DNA of 64,000 nt from Acinetobacter johnsonii CIP 64.6 (GTDB lineage Bacteria > Pseudomonadota > Gammaproteobacteria > Pseudomonadales > Moraxellaceae), in the NCBI RefSeq assembly GCF_000368045.1, contig NZ_KB849236.1, forward strand, positions 550,487 through 614,486, given 5' to 3'. The notes under the pieces are model-generated. The model did not search any database. It was not told the DNA's origin and worked only from the letters and a program-made list of their open reading frames with translations. Shown in pieces: positions 33,662 through 43,141 of the stretch; within the stretch, counting starts at the first letter, position 1, and every line of letters begins with the position of its first letter. A program made the translations under genes and the position numbers.

Positions 33662-35911
33662 ATGTCTGCGCCACTGTTTGAAAAAGTTGCATTTATTGGT
33701 CTTGGGCTGATTGGTTCGAGTCTTGCACGGGTGATGATGGCTGAGGGTTTAACCCAAAATATTGTAGCTTCTACACGTTCGGAAAAAACTTTACAGGATG
33801 CCAAAGCTTTGGGCTTAATCCAACAAGGCTATAGTGATCCTGTACAGGCGGTTCAAGGTGCGGACTTGGTGGTTTTGGCCTTGCCTGTTCGTGCAACGCA
33901 AAAAGTCTTGGAAACCATCAAACCATATTTGCAAGAACATACGATTATTACCGATGTAGGCAGTACCAAAGGCAATGTGGTCGACGCGGCCAAAGCCGTG
34001 TATGGCGAAGCATTACCTGCTGGCTTTGTACCAGGGCATCCCATTGCGGGGGCAGAACACACGGGTGTGCATGCAGGTAAGGTCGATTTATTTGCAAATC
34101 ATAAAGTGATTTTGACACCGTTACCGACCAGTGCTGATTGGGCTGTAGAGAAACTGATTCAACTATGGCAAGCTGCGAAAGCAGAAGTGATTTGTATGGA
34201 TGTGGCCAAGCATGATGAAGTCTTAGCGCATACCAGTCATCTTCCGCATTTGATGGCATTTAACTTAGTTGAACAACTGGCAAACCGTGAAGATAATTTG
34301 GACATTTTCCGCTATGCTGCGGGGGGATTTCGCGATTTTTCTCGAATTGCGGCAAGTGACCCGCAAATGTGGCATGACATCTTTTTTGCCAATAAAAAAG
34401 CCATTTTAAATGCCGTAGATGGTTTTGAAAACCAACTGGCAACGATTCGTAAACTCATTGAAGATGAAGATTCACATGCTTTAATGGGCTTGCTCGGACA
34501 TGCGCAAGCAGCACGCCAGCATTTTAACCATATGCTCGCTCAAAAACCTTTCATGGAGAACAATAAAGTGACGACACAGCAATTCACCATATTACCGGGT
34601 AAAAAGAGTTTCCAAGGTAAGTTTAGCGTGCCAGGCGATAAATCTGTGTCACACCGTTCAATCATGTTTGGTGCAATTGCGGAAGGAACGACGCATGTGA
34701 CAGGTTTCTTGGAAGGTGAAGATGCGTTAGCAACCTTACAAGCGTTCCGTGATATGGGTGTGAGCATTGAAGGTCCTAAAAATGGTGAAGTGACGATTCA
34801 TGGTGTCGGCGTAAATGGCCTAAAAGCACCAGCAAGTGCGCTTTACATGGGTAACTCAGGGACTTCGATGCGTCTGCTTTCAGGCATGCTCTCTGCACAA
34901 AAATTTGACTCTGTCATGACGGGTGATGCATCACTGTCAAAACGTCCAATGGAACGTATTGCTAAACCATTACGTGAAATGGGTGCACAGATTCAAACCA
35001 CAGGTGAGCGTGGTACACCTCCTGTTTCGATCACTGGAAACCAAGCTTTGCAAGGCATTCACTATGATTTGCCAATGGCATCTGCGCAGGTGAAGTCTGG
35101 GATTTTATTGGCAGGTTTGTGGGCGGCAGGTGAAACATCAGTTACAGAACCTGAACCTACACGTGACCATACTGAACGTATGCTACGTGCATTTGGTTAT
35201 GACGTGAAAACAGAAGGCAACCGTATTTCACTGCAAGGTGGCGGTAAGTTAGTTGGTACAGAGATTCAAGTGCCATCAGATATTTCATCGGCTGCTTTCT
35301 TTATGGTGGGTGCGGCGATTACTGAAGGTTCAGATGTCACTTTAGAAGCAGTGGGCATTAACCCAACGCGTACAGGTGTGATCGAGATTTTGAAGCAAAT
35401 GGGTGCGAACATTACCGTTGAGAATGAACGTATTGCAGGCGGAGAGCCGATTGCAGACATTCGTATTCAAGGTACACGTACACTCAAAGGTATTCATATG
35501 CCTGAAGATCAAGTGCCATTAGCGATTGATGAATTCCCTGCATTGTTCATTGCCGCTGCCTGTGCAGAAGGGCGAACCGTATTAACGGGTGCTGCTGAGC
35601 TGCGTGTGAAAGAATCAGACCGTATTCAAGTGATGGCGGATGGTTTAAAAACCATGGGTATCGATTGTACACCGACTGATGATGGCATCATTATTGAGGG
35701 TAAAGGTCATTCGGGCGAGTGGGGCGCGATTTTTACCGGTGGCGAAATTGAATCACATCATGATCACCGTATTGCGATGAGTTTCTCAATGGCCGGTTTA
35801 CGCACCTCTGGTGAAATTAAAATCATTGGCACTGAAACGGTTGCCACAAGTTTTCCGACCTTTACGCAATTAAGTAATCAAGCTGGTTTAGCGATTCAAG
35901 TCACTGAATAA
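33662..35911 (+). CDS. tyrA/aroA: Prephenate dehydrogenase/EPSP synthase fusion
   Basis: This 749-aa bifunctional protein joins TyrA and AroA. Residues 1-290 are prephenate dehydrogenase, with nucleotide-binding GLGLIGSSLARVM and GHPIAGAEHTG. From about residue 305 it is 5-enolpyruvylshikimate-3-phosphate synthase, with GKFSVPGDKSVSHRS, LYMGNSGTSMRLLSGML and the acidic SDRIQVMADGLK. The fusion is typical of Acinetobacter and Pseudomonas. It links the tyrosine branch to the shikimate pathway. Both catalytic sets look complete. Confidence 0.95.
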   Translation: MSAPLFEKVAFIGLGLIGSSLARVMMAEGLTQNIVASTRSEKTLQDAKALGLIQQGYSDPVQAVQGADLVVLALPVRATQKVLETIKPYLQEHTIITDVGSTKGNVVDAAKAVYGEALPAGFVPGHPIAGAEHTGVHAGKVDLFANHKVILTPLPTSADWAVEKLIQLWQAAKAEVICMDVAKHDEVLAHTSHLPHLMAFNLVEQLANREDNLDIFRYAAGGFRDFSRIAASDPQMWHDIFFANKKAILNAVDGFENQLATIRKLIEDEDSHALMGLLGHAQAARQHFNHMLAQKPFMENNKVTTQQFTILPGKKSFQGKFSVPGDKSVSHRSIMFGAIAEGTTHVTGFLEGEDALATLQAFRDMGVSIEGPKNGEVTIHGVGVNGLKAPASALYMGNSGTSMRLLSGMLSAQKFDSVMTGDASLSKRPMERIAKPLREMGAQIQTTGERGTPPVSITGNQALQGIHYDLPMASAQVKSGILLAGLWAAGETSVTEPEPTRDHTERMLRAFGYDVKTEGNRISLQGGGKLVGTEIQVPSDISSAAFFMVGAAITEGSDVTLEAVGINPTRTGVIEILKQMGANITVENERIAGGEPIADIRIQGTRTLKGIHMPEDQVPLAIDEFPALFIAAACAEGRTVLTGAAELRVKESDRIQVMADGLKTMGIDCTPTDDGIIIEGKGHSGEWGAIFTGGEIESHHDHRIAMSFSMAGLRTSGEIKIIGTETVATSFPTFTQLSNQAGLAIQVTE

Positions 35912-35936
35912 GACTAAAGCTTAGATATTTTGTGTG

Positions 35937-35966
35937 AGAACAGCCAAGCTTTTGCTTAGCTGTTCT
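35937..35966 (+). terminator. Hairpin after tyrA/aroA
   Basis: The stem AGAACAGCCAAGC/GCTTAGCTGTTCT has 13 pairs including one G-T and a TTTT loop, but lacks a following T-run. It may be a weak terminator or RNA stabiliser. Confidence 0.6.
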
Positions 35967-36019
35967 GTGTTAAGCCATTATGCTAAACCCATATAACAAA
36001 AAAGCCTTTGGGATGATCA

Positions 36020-36385
36020 ATGAGAAAATTACAATTTACAGCACAGCATGGACAGCAGCAGGATGTAAATGAAAGCAGTGCAGTACAGAAGCAAGTACAA
36101 GACCTACTGGTTCAAAAGTTAGGTCAATTTGGTTTTGAAACTTTGCCACAAAGTGGCGATCAGGTGGCTGTGAGTGTCGATAATCATACGTTGCCACTGT
36201 CTATTACGTGCCAAGGTCATGACAGCGAAGGAAATCTGGTGTGCGAAATTGCCTCTTATCCAGATGAAGAGCAAGACTGGTTAGACCGAATTGCTGAACG
36301 AAGCTTGTTAAATCAATTGGCACAAGCGGTTGAAACTACACTAAAAACAGATAAAAGTTTTACTGAATTTGAGTGGAAAGGCTAA
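36020..36385 (+). CDS. Conserved hypothetical protein
   Basis: This 121-aa cytosolic protein is acidic and Gln-rich. The first half (VQKQVQDLLVQKLGQFGFET) is helical, followed by a beta-rich middle (ITCQGHDSEGNLVCEIAS) and a helical end. I recognise no family. It has its own terminator (36396-36436), so it is probably a single-gene unit. The intact frame and normal codon use support a real gene. Confidence 0.7.
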   Translation: MRKLQFTAQHGQQQDVNESSAVQKQVQDLLVQKLGQFGFETLPQSGDQVAVSVDNHTLPLSITCQGHDSEGNLVCEIASYPDEEQDWLDRIAERSLLNQLAQAVETTLKTDKSFTEFEWKG

Positions 36386-36395
36386 TTGAATAGAT

Positions 36396-36436
36396 AAAAA
36401 ATGCTGAATTGGTTTTTCACAATTCAGCATTTTTTT
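36396..36436. terminator. Terminator after 36385
   Basis: The long stem AAAAATGCTGAATT/AATTCAGCATTTTT is followed by T; the loop is GGTTTTTCAC. It is symmetrical, so it can also act for the convergent DUF2147 gene. Confidence 0.92.
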
Positions 36437-36499
36437 AGAACAGAACACGTTTAATATTTTGATGGGGAAATGTGCTTATAACTGTATTTGCTAGAAGCC

Positions 36500-36940
36500 T
36501 TATTCCACACGTAACCACGTCTGGCTGCGTCCCACAGCAGAAACGCCTAAATAACCTCTTAAGAATAGTTTTTTCCCATTTGGGCTAATTTTACCTTTTA
36601 GGCTATATAGCTTGCCTGAAACGGGATCAATGATTTTGCCATGGGTATAATTAATATTATTCTCAGTCTTTAAACCTGTAATCACTTGCATGCCAATAAT
36701 AGGCTTATCGGTGTAGGGTGCAGGGCAGTTGGTGCAGAACTCTTTTGCTGTATAACCTGGACGAGGTGTTGCTTTCAGTGCAGTTCCAGCATAAGTCCCA
36801 TTGGTTTGCTTTTCAATTTTCACCAGACCTTTGGGTTCTCCAGTTTTATCATCGATATAACACCAAGTTCCTATAATGTCCTGAGCACAGGCTGATGTGG
36901 TGGCTATAGTGACTAAAACTGCCCCGAGAATTGTTTTCAT
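36500..36940 (-). CDS. DUF2147 family periplasmic protein
   Basis: This 146-aa protein has a signal peptide (ILGAVLVTIATTSACA) and the DUF2147 pattern: DIIGTWCYIDDKTGEPKGLV near the start, two Cys in FCTNCPAP, GKIIDPVSGKLYSLKGKIS, and LRGYLGVSAVGRSQTW at the end. This family is a lipocalin-like beta-barrel of unknown function, usually secreted to the periplasm. It is a single-gene unit, divergent from nothing close by: 371 bases of AT-rich sequence precede it. Confidence 0.88.
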   Translation of the reverse strand: MKTILGAVLVTIATTSACAQDIIGTWCYIDDKTGEPKGLVKIEKQTNGTYAGTALKATPRPGYTAKEFCTNCPAPYTDKPIIGMQVITGLKTENNINYTHGKIIDPVSGKLYSLKGKISPNGKKLFLRGYLGVSAVGRSQTWLRVE

Positions 36941-37311
36941 AAAATCCCTGAATATTTTAAAAATTATTTAAATGAATAGCTCTCTCGAGCTAAGATGTTG
37001 ATTGTATAACTTATTATTTGAATAATGATGTGCAGAATATATCAAGTTCAAGCGTAGATTGTTGCATAAAGTACCATTAGCAGGGTTCAAGCCTCACTGA
37101 TTTTTAAAACAGGTATTTGATGGAGGTAGTGCTGATTGAGTTTAGCGCTCAAAAGGGAGCTTAAAATTATTTTGGGAACAGAATAGATATAACGGACGGC
37201 TAATGAAGCGTTGGAATAGAAAAAGAGATACGTCTAGATTAAAAATAAAAAGTTCAAGAAAGAAAGGGGCTAATGTTAGACAGTCATTTCTTTCCTGAAC
37301 TGAGTGATGCG
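36941..37311. other. Intergenic region, nothing recognised
   Basis: 371 bases between the DUF2147 start and the end of the next minus-strand gene. AT-rich, with no credible frame or strong hairpin. It holds the DUF2147 promoter and probably the 3' end of the hydrolase transcript. Confidence 0.4.
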
Positions 37312-37941
37312 TTAAATCCACAGGAAACGTGTAATCGCAATACGTAACTGTTTTAAGTAACCGGTAAAGAAATGGTTTGCACCAGGTAATACAGTCACTA
37401 AATGGCGCTGCGGTTTAGCCCATGTAATCATGTCAGACAGTAAGGTCACTTCATCGGCTTCGCCATGGATAAATAAGATGTCACCTTTAAGTTGAGGTGT
37501 TACATAGTGGCGCACACCTGCGACCGTTGCCGTTGGTAGACCACATAAAATGGTTTGTTTTGGTCGAATTTCTTCTTGTAAAGCATCATAGCATTTTGCC
37601 ATGACATGCGCACCGAAACTAAAACCACCTGCATAGAAGGGTAAAGTTGTATGTGCTGCACGAGCATGCTTAATCACTTCAAGAACATCATCAGTTTCGC
37701 CATGACCTTCGTCGTGTAGACCAACACTTTGACCTGAGCCACGGAAACTTGGACGGTACACAATACAACCGCGTTCTAAGAACATTTGCGCAAGCAATGC
37801 TGGAACCTTGTGTTGAGGCGTACCACCTTGGAGTGGATGGGGGTGAGTAACTACCGCGAATCCTTTCACTTCACCCTGTGGATAATCTACAAAAACTTCA
37901 ATTTGCCCAACTGGACCTTGAATGAACATCTGCTCAGACAT
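37312..37941 (-). CDS. Alpha/beta hydrolase
   Basis: This protein of about 209 aa has an alpha/beta-hydrolase core with the oxyanion region THPHPLQGGTPQHK and nucleophile Ser in AGGFSFGAHVMA. It has an acidic residue in IHGEADEVT and the final His in LPGANHFFTG. The triad is complete. It resembles a group of small bacterial hydrolases of unknown substrate. The start is the ATG at 37941 (MSEQMF); an in-frame ATG five codons upstream is possible. It is divergent from yaaA, 127 bases away. Confidence 0.85.
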   Translation of the reverse strand: MSEQMFIQGPVGQIEVFVDYPQGEVKGFAVVTHPHPLQGGTPQHKVPALLAQMFLERGCIVYRPSFRGSGQSVGLHDEGHGETDDVLEVIKHARAAHTTLPFYAGGFSFGAHVMAKCYDALQEEIRPKQTILCGLPTATVAGVRHYVTPQLKGDILFIHGEADEVTLLSDMITWAKPQRHLVTVLPGANHFFTGYLKQLRIAITRFLWI

Positions 37942-38067
37942 AGAGAATCGATACATATAACAGGAGAATGGGCTAGTTTAACCGTTTATGCTTATTAAAA
38001 ACACAGATTGGCAATAAAATAAGTCTACTGATATAGTCTGTTTAATTGTTTTTTAATCAGGTTATCT

Positions 38068-38847
38068 ATGCTTGCCCTTGTTTCTCCTGCCAAAACTTTA
38101 GATTACCAAACTGCTTTACCAACCGATGCGTATACACAACCCAGATTGCTACAACATTCCCAAGAATTGATCGAAGTTAGTCGCAAACTGTCAGCAAGTG
38201 AAATTGCAAGCTTAATGAGTGTCAGTGAAAAAATTGCCACCTTAAATGTCGATCGTTTTCGCGATTGGCAGCCAGAATTCAACTTTGCAAATGCCCGACA
38301 AGCTATGTTTGCTTTTAAGGGCGATGTCTATACTGGTTTAGATGCTTATCATTTGTCAGAGTCGAGCATTGAATACGCACAGCAACATTTAAGAATGCTC
38401 TCTGGGTTATATGGTTTGCTACGTCCATTGGACTTGATGATGCCGTATCGTTTAGAGATGGGAACTAAGCTAGCTAACCCACGCGGACATAATCTGTATG
38501 AGTTTTGGGGCAATCACATTACCGATTTAATTAACCAAGATTTAGAACAGGCAGGTTCGAAAATTTTGCTGAATATTGCTTCGGATGAATACTATAAATC
38601 TGTGAAAGAAAGCAAAATTCAAGCAGAAATTATTAAACCTGTGTTTTTAGATCAGAAAAATGGCAAATATAAAGTCATTAGTTTTTATGCCAAAAAAGCG
38701 CGTGGTTTGATGGCGCGTTATATGATTGAAAACCAAATTGATCAAATTGAGGGGTTAAAATCATTCCAAACAGATGGTTATTATTTTGATGCAGATAGCT
38801 CATTAAAAAGTGAGTTGGTCTTTAAACGAGATGAACAGGCAGCATAA
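38068..38847 (+). CDS. yaaA: Peroxide stress protein YaaA
   Basis: YaaA (DUF328, 259 aa) lowers intracellular free iron during hydrogen peroxide stress in E. coli, so limiting DNA damage. Its N-terminus LALVSPAKTLDYQTALP, the central MLSGLYGLLRPLDLMMPYRL and the C-terminal KVISFYAKKARGLMARYMI are all family signatures. It is followed after 15 bases by the HD-domain gene, which suggests an operon. No OxyR site could be assigned. Confidence 0.93.
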   Translation: MLALVSPAKTLDYQTALPTDAYTQPRLLQHSQELIEVSRKLSASEIASLMSVSEKIATLNVDRFRDWQPEFNFANARQAMFAFKGDVYTGLDAYHLSESSIEYAQQHLRMLSGLYGLLRPLDLMMPYRLEMGTKLANPRGHNLYEFWGNHITDLINQDLEQAGSKILLNIASDEYYKSVKESKIQAEIIKPVFLDQKNGKYKVISFYAKKARGLMARYMIENQIDQIEGLKSFQTDGYYFDADSSLKSELVFKRDEQAA

Positions 38848-38862
38848 CGAAAGGGCATTCCA

Positions 38863-39489
38863 ATGGTGCAGTATACAAAACAGTTTCAGGACTATTGGGC
38901 GCTCACCGCAAAGCAATTGAGTTTGGATGACGATACCACTCAAAAGTTCCATGCCTCGCTGTATAACGCCTATAGTGAAGTACAGCGGCATTATCATAGC
39001 ATTCAACATATTGTTGAATGTTTTGAGCATTTTCATCAGATCAAAACCTACCTAGACGATCCTTTGTCTGTTGAGTTGGCCATTTGGTTTCATGATGTCA
39101 TTTACAACCCGCAAGCACATGATAATGAGCAGCAAAGCGCCGACTATATGCAACGGATGCTTAAAAATGTGCTTGGAGCTGAGCAAATTGCAAAGCTCTA
39201 CGCATGGATTTTGGCAACAAAAGCACATGCACCGACAGTTGACACTGATTTGGCTTATTTATTGGATATTGATCTGGCTATTTTAGCCAGTGATCCTATG
39301 CGTTTTGCTGAATATGAACGCCAAATTCAGCAAGAATATGCTTGGGTTGAGCCCGCACTTTATGTGCAGAAGCGCCAGCAAGTGTTAAGGCACTTTTTAG
39401 AAACGCAACCACTGTACCAGACGCCATTTTTCCAAAAGTGCTATGAGCGTCTTGCTAAGCAGAACTTAGCCCAAACTTTAGGTGTTTAA
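38863..39489 (+). CDS. HD-superfamily phosphohydrolase
   Basis: This 208-aa protein has the metal-dependent HD pattern RHYHSIQHI (His), AIWFHDVIYNP (His-Asp) and the Asp near the end of a later helix (DIDLAIL). It resembles uncharacterised predicted HD phosphohydrolases of about 200 residues; the nucleotide substrate is unknown. It follows yaaA closely. Its last four bases overlap the end of the convergent photolyase gene. Confidence 0.82.
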   Translation: MVQYTKQFQDYWALTAKQLSLDDDTTQKFHASLYNAYSEVQRHYHSIQHIVECFEHFHQIKTYLDDPLSVELAIWFHDVIYNPQAHDNEQQSADYMQRMLKNVLGAEQIAKLYAWILATKAHAPTVDTDLAYLLDIDLAILASDPMRFAEYERQIQQEYAWVEPALYVQKRQQVLRHFLETQPLYQTPFFQKCYERLAKQNLAQTLGV

Positions 39490-40913
39490 AGCCCTTTAAA
39501 TGCTTCGATGGCACGAACACGACTGGATTTTAAATCGACGATTGGTTTGGGGTAGTCCAAATCCATATTCTGCTGCTTCGCATAAGGCTCATGAATGTTT
39601 TTGGCATCTAAATGTGCAAGCTCTGGCAGCCACTGTCGAATATAATCACCATTGCTATCAAATTTCTGAGATTGGCTCACAGGGTTAAAGACTCGGAAAT
39701 AAGGCACAGCATCGGTGCCCGTGGAGGCACACCACTGCCATCCGCCATTATTGGCAGCTAAGTCACCATCAGCCAAATGTTGCATAAACCATTGCTCGCC
39801 CAGACGCCAATCAATCAACAAGTTTTTAGTTAAGAACATTGCGACAATCATACGAACACGATTGTGCATCCAGCCTGTCGCAAGTAGTTGTCGCATACCT
39901 GCATCCACAATTGGAATACCAGTACGACCTTGTTGCCACGCGTTTAAATCTTCAGGCGAATCTCGCCATACAATACGCTGTGTATTGGCTTTAAATGGCC
40001 GATGTTTAGAGACATGTGGAAAATCAAATAAAATATGCTGATAAAACTCTCGCCAAAGTAATTCATCTAACCAAGTCTGCTGACCTGTGTTATCAATCAT
40101 AAATTGGCCGTGTTGAGCACGAAACAGGGCATTGAGACACTGTCGAATCGACACGATCCCGAGATTTAAATAAGTTGAAAGTTGACTGGTGCTATTTAAA
40201 AATGGAAAGTCTCTCTCTTTTTGATAGTCACTAACTTTGTGATCAATAAAATCATCGAGCATTGAAAGTGCATAGGCTTCCGTTTCAGGCCAATAGGCTT
40301 TAATTTGATTTAATTCATTCGTATTTGCATCAATCAGTGATTCAATGTGAGGAATGCTTGTATTTAAATCGGTAGGAAGCTGTATGTGCTGCTGTGCAGA
40401 AGGGAGTGGGTAGCACTGAGGTAAGCCAATATTTAAACGTTCATAACAGGTTTTTTTAAAAGCGCCAAAGACTTGATAGGGCTTACCAGATTGGTTACGA
40501 ATACTGTTTAAGGGAAAGAGGGTTCGATCTTGGAAGAGCGTAAATTCAATGTGTTGCTGATTTAAGCATTGTTGAACTTCGGCATCCCGCTTAAGCTCAT
40601 TCACGCCCATTTCGATATTTGCAAAGATCTGTTGTACTTGCAGTGTATGACACAAAGATGAAAGCTGACGTGGAATATCTTGCCACAGCGGAATATTTAG
40701 AATGAGCAAAGGAATATTCAGCTGAGCAAGGCTCTGTTTTAAATCGTGCAATTGTCTGACATATAAATCAATTTTTACAGCCGCGTCATGATGTAATAGC
40801 CACTGTTGTGGGGATAGGATCACTAAAGCCAGCATAGGTCCATGTTGGTTTGCATGCCAAAGTGCAGCATGGTCGTGTATGCGAAGATCTTGTCTAAACC
40901 AAATTATGTTCAT
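39486..40913 (-). CDS. phrB: Deoxyribodipyrimidine photolyase
   Basis: This 475-aa flavoenzyme repairs cyclobutane pyrimidine dimers using light. The N-terminal antenna-binding domain (IIWFRQDLRIHDHAAL) precedes the FAD-binding helical domain, with WLDELLWREFYQHILF, the TGIPIVDAGMRQL region and MHNRVRM. The CPD class I signature regions and the electron-transfer tryptophans are plausibly kept. It is a single gene; its 3' end overlaps the HD-domain gene by four bases. Confidence 0.94.
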   Translation of the reverse strand: MNIIWFRQDLRIHDHAALWHANQHGPMLALVILSPQQWLLHHDAAVKIDLYVRQLHDLKQSLAQLNIPLLILNIPLWQDIPRQLSSLCHTLQVQQIFANIEMGVNELKRDAEVQQCLNQQHIEFTLFQDRTLFPLNSIRNQSGKPYQVFGAFKKTCYERLNIGLPQCYPLPSAQQHIQLPTDLNTSIPHIESLIDANTNELNQIKAYWPETEAYALSMLDDFIDHKVSDYQKERDFPFLNSTSQLSTYLNLGIVSIRQCLNALFRAQHGQFMIDNTGQQTWLDELLWREFYQHILFDFPHVSKHRPFKANTQRIVWRDSPEDLNAWQQGRTGIPIVDAGMRQLLATGWMHNRVRMIVAMFLTKNLLIDWRLGEQWFMQHLADGDLAANNGGWQWCASTGTDAVPYFRVFNPVSQSQKFDSNGDYIRQWLPELAHLDAKNIHEPYAKQQNMDLDYPKPIVDLKSSRVRAIEAFKGL

Positions 40914-41141
40914 AAAAGGTTAATCAACTGTAATTTTTTGAAATATAAAATATTACAAAATTGAGCACTTTGATCATATTTTTTTCTCACTCATTTAATT
41001 TAATCTTATATTATTGAAATAATTAAATCAGAAAAAACTATAAAGTGTGAAGATACTTTTTATCTGATAAATGTGTGGCCCTTTGTATTATTTGTTATGA
41101 TTTGTAATCATGCTAAAGCAGTTGTGGATATTGTGAATGTC

Positions 41142-41339
41142 ATGAAAAAAATTCTAATCCCTATTTTTGTGGCTGCTGTTTGTTTGCTTGGGTTTGTTGT
41201 TTTTCAGGATACAGAAACGAAAAAACAGCAACAGTTGAATCAACTCATGAACAGTACTGAGCCTAAAGTGCAAAAGTTGAGTCCTCTCTCAAAGGCAAAC
41301 GTCGTGCCTGAAAAAGTCAATAGCTCGTTTTCAAAGTGA
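41142..41339 (+). CDS. Small membrane-anchored protein
   Basis: The ATG at 41142 gives a 65-aa protein with a hydrophobic N-terminal segment (LIPIFVAAVCLLGFVVF) and a short hydrophilic, Lys/Gln-rich tail. It could be a signal anchor or uncleaved signal. A longer reading from 41073 adds 23 residues that look like random sequence. Function unknown. Confidence 0.55.
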   Translation: MKKILIPIFVAAVCLLGFVVFQDTETKKQQQLNQLMNSTEPKVQKLSPLSKANVVPEKVNSSFSK

Positions 41340-41751
41340 TGCTGAAGCAATAATCGATCAGGTCTCCATTAAAGTAATTTGAAGCTTAAGATAGAATAAA
41401 ATCATGTATAAATGACTTATCGTGTTGAATTTTAATTAAAAATAAATTTAAAACAATTAAAAATCAGTGTGTTATAATTCGCGCCAAGATATATTGAATT
41501 TTAGACTTTGAGTCTAAAATGACGTTTTTGTTGAAAGCTGCATACGGTTTATGCGGCTTTTTTGTTTAGGTATATATGGTTCGACCCTGCGTTTGAATCA
41601 TTCATGGCTAAATAAACTTTTCCTGAATTGAGGAAATTTGGCATATTCATTGCTTTAACTTCCAGAAATTTAATCAGATTTTCATCGTACTGAGTGTCGA
41701 AATTTTTTGGCAGTTATACAGTTTTAAAAGTTTATTTACAGGGGCTAGGTC
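41340..41751 (+). other. Leader region of the purine permease gene
   Basis: This 412-base gap includes a TATAAT box at 41473 and a candidate small RNA with its own terminator (41485-41564). The 187 bases after the terminator hold no gene and probably the true permease promoter. A purine riboswitch was considered and not found. Confidence 0.5.
41485..41564 (+). ncRNA. Candidate small RNA or attenuated leader
   Basis: A TATAAT hexamer at 41473-41478 would start transcription at about 41485. The transcript would have a perfect 9-bp hairpin (TTTTAGACT-TTG-AGTCTAAAA, 41499-41519). It would end at an 11-bp terminator stem AAAGCTGCATA/TATGCGGCTTT (41534-41544, 41550-41560, one G-T pair) with a T-run to 41563. 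The length is about 80 nt. The -35 region is poor. Either a separate small RNA or an attenuator for the downstream gene would fit. Confidence 0.5.
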
Positions 41752-43074
41752 ATGACGACTCCTAATCCATCTTCAGAAAATATGCTCGAGCGTATGTTCA
41801 AACTGAGTGAAAATAAAACCAGTTTTCGTACAGAGCTTCTTGCAGGTGTAACCACATTCTTAACCATGTGTTACATCATTATTGTGAATCCAATGATTTT
41901 ATCCGAAACGGGGATGGATCATGGTGCTGTCTTTGTAGCGACTTGTCTTGCAGCCGCAATAGGCTGTTTGGTTATGGGTATTGTTGCAAATTATCCAATT
42001 GCATTAGCACCAGGTATGGGCTTAAACGCTTACTTTACCTATTCGGTGTGTATGGGTATGGGTGTGCCTTGGCAGACTGCTTTAGCTGCAGTGTTTGTAT
42101 CAGGTTTGGTGTTCATTGCGATCAGTATGTTTAAGATCCGTGAAGCCATTGTGAATGCAATCCCAATGTCGCTTAAGCTTGCGATTGGCGGTGGAATTGG
42201 TTTATTCCTTGCGTTGATTGCTTTAAAAAATGCAGGCGTTATTGTGGACAATCCAGCGACTTTGGTTGGATTGGGCGACTTAAAGCAACCGACGGTTCTT
42301 TTGGCTTTATTTGGCTTCTTGATGGTGGTTGTACTGCATCACTTTAAAGTGCGTGGTGCCATCATTATCAGCATCTTGGCTTTAACTGCAATTTCAACAG
42401 CAATGGGCTTAAGCGAGTTCAAAGGTGTTGTTGGTGAGATTCCATCAATTGCTCCAACATTCATGCAAATGGACTTTGAAGGTCTATTTACGGCAAGCTT
42501 AGTTGGTGTCATCTTTGTATTTTTCTTGGTCGATTTATTTGACTCAACAGGTACATTGGTTGGCGTGTCACACCGTGCAGGCTTACTGAAAGATGGCAAG
42601 CTTCCACGTTTGAAAAAAGCATTATTTGCAGACTCAACCGCAATTGTTGCAGGTGCAGCACTAGGTACATCTTCGACGACACCATATATTGAGTCGTCTG
42701 CTGGTGTTGCTGCTGGTGGCCGTACAGGTTTAACCGCAGTTGTGGTCGGTGTGTTATTTATCTTATGTTTGTTTTTAGCACCCTTAGCTCAATCTGTACC
42801 CGGTTTTGCAACAGCTCCAGCATTGTTATTTGTTGGCGTGTTAATGATTCAGGGGATTACCCATATTGATTGGGATGATATTACTGAAGCTGTACCTGCG
42901 TTCTTAACCATTGTATTTATGCCATTTACCTATTCAATTGCAGATGGTATTGCGATGGGCTTTATTAGCTATGCATTGGTTAAATTGTTCACAGGTAAAG
43001 CGGCGACTGTACCGTACATGGTGTGGATTGTGGCTGTGCTTTGGGCATTAAAATTCGCGTTATTTGGCGGCTAA
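41752..43074 (+). CDS. Adenine/hypoxanthine/guanine permease, AzgA type
   Basis: This 440-aa inner-membrane protein of the NCS2 (nucleobase:cation symporter 2) superfamily has about twelve membrane segments. AzgA-type motifs are TTFLTMCYIIIVNPMILSE, APGMGLNAYFTYSV and TSSTTPYIESSAGVAAGGRT. Such permeases take up adenine, guanine and hypoxanthine. The neighbouring adenine-deaminase-like gene supports adenine as substrate. It ends at a terminator, so expression of the pair is separable. Confidence 0.9.
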   Translation: MTTPNPSSENMLERMFKLSENKTSFRTELLAGVTTFLTMCYIIIVNPMILSETGMDHGAVFVATCLAAAIGCLVMGIVANYPIALAPGMGLNAYFTYSVCMGMGVPWQTALAAVFVSGLVFIAISMFKIREAIVNAIPMSLKLAIGGGIGLFLALIALKNAGVIVDNPATLVGLGDLKQPTVLLALFGFLMVVVLHHFKVRGAIIISILALTAISTAMGLSEFKGVVGEIPSIAPTFMQMDFEGLFTASLVGVIFVFFLVDLFDSTGTLVGVSHRAGLLKDGKLPRLKKALFADSTAIVAGAALGTSSTTPYIESSAGVAAGGRTGLTAVVVGVLFILCLFLAPLAQSVPGFATAPALLFVGVLMIQGITHIDWDDITEAVPAFLTIVFMPFTYSIADGIAMGFISYALVKLFTGKAATVPYMVWIVAVLWALKFALFGG

Positions 43075-43090
43075 TTCATCAAATAGTGAT

Positions 43091-43122
43091 AAGGGTGTAA
43101 ACTCAGTTTACGCCCTTTTTTA
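43091..43122 (+). terminator. Terminator after the permease gene
   Basis: The stem AAGGGTGTAAAC/GTTTACGCCCTT has loop TCA and one G-T pair; a T-run follows. It is 20 bases before the next start codon, which makes it partly a leader element. Confidence 0.88.
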
Positions 43123-43141
43123 TTTTTAAAGAGGAAAAGAT

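Noticed and set aside
41340..41751. Purine riboswitch before the permease
   Set aside because: The three-way junction and its conserved loop bases are not seen; only two simple hairpins exist.
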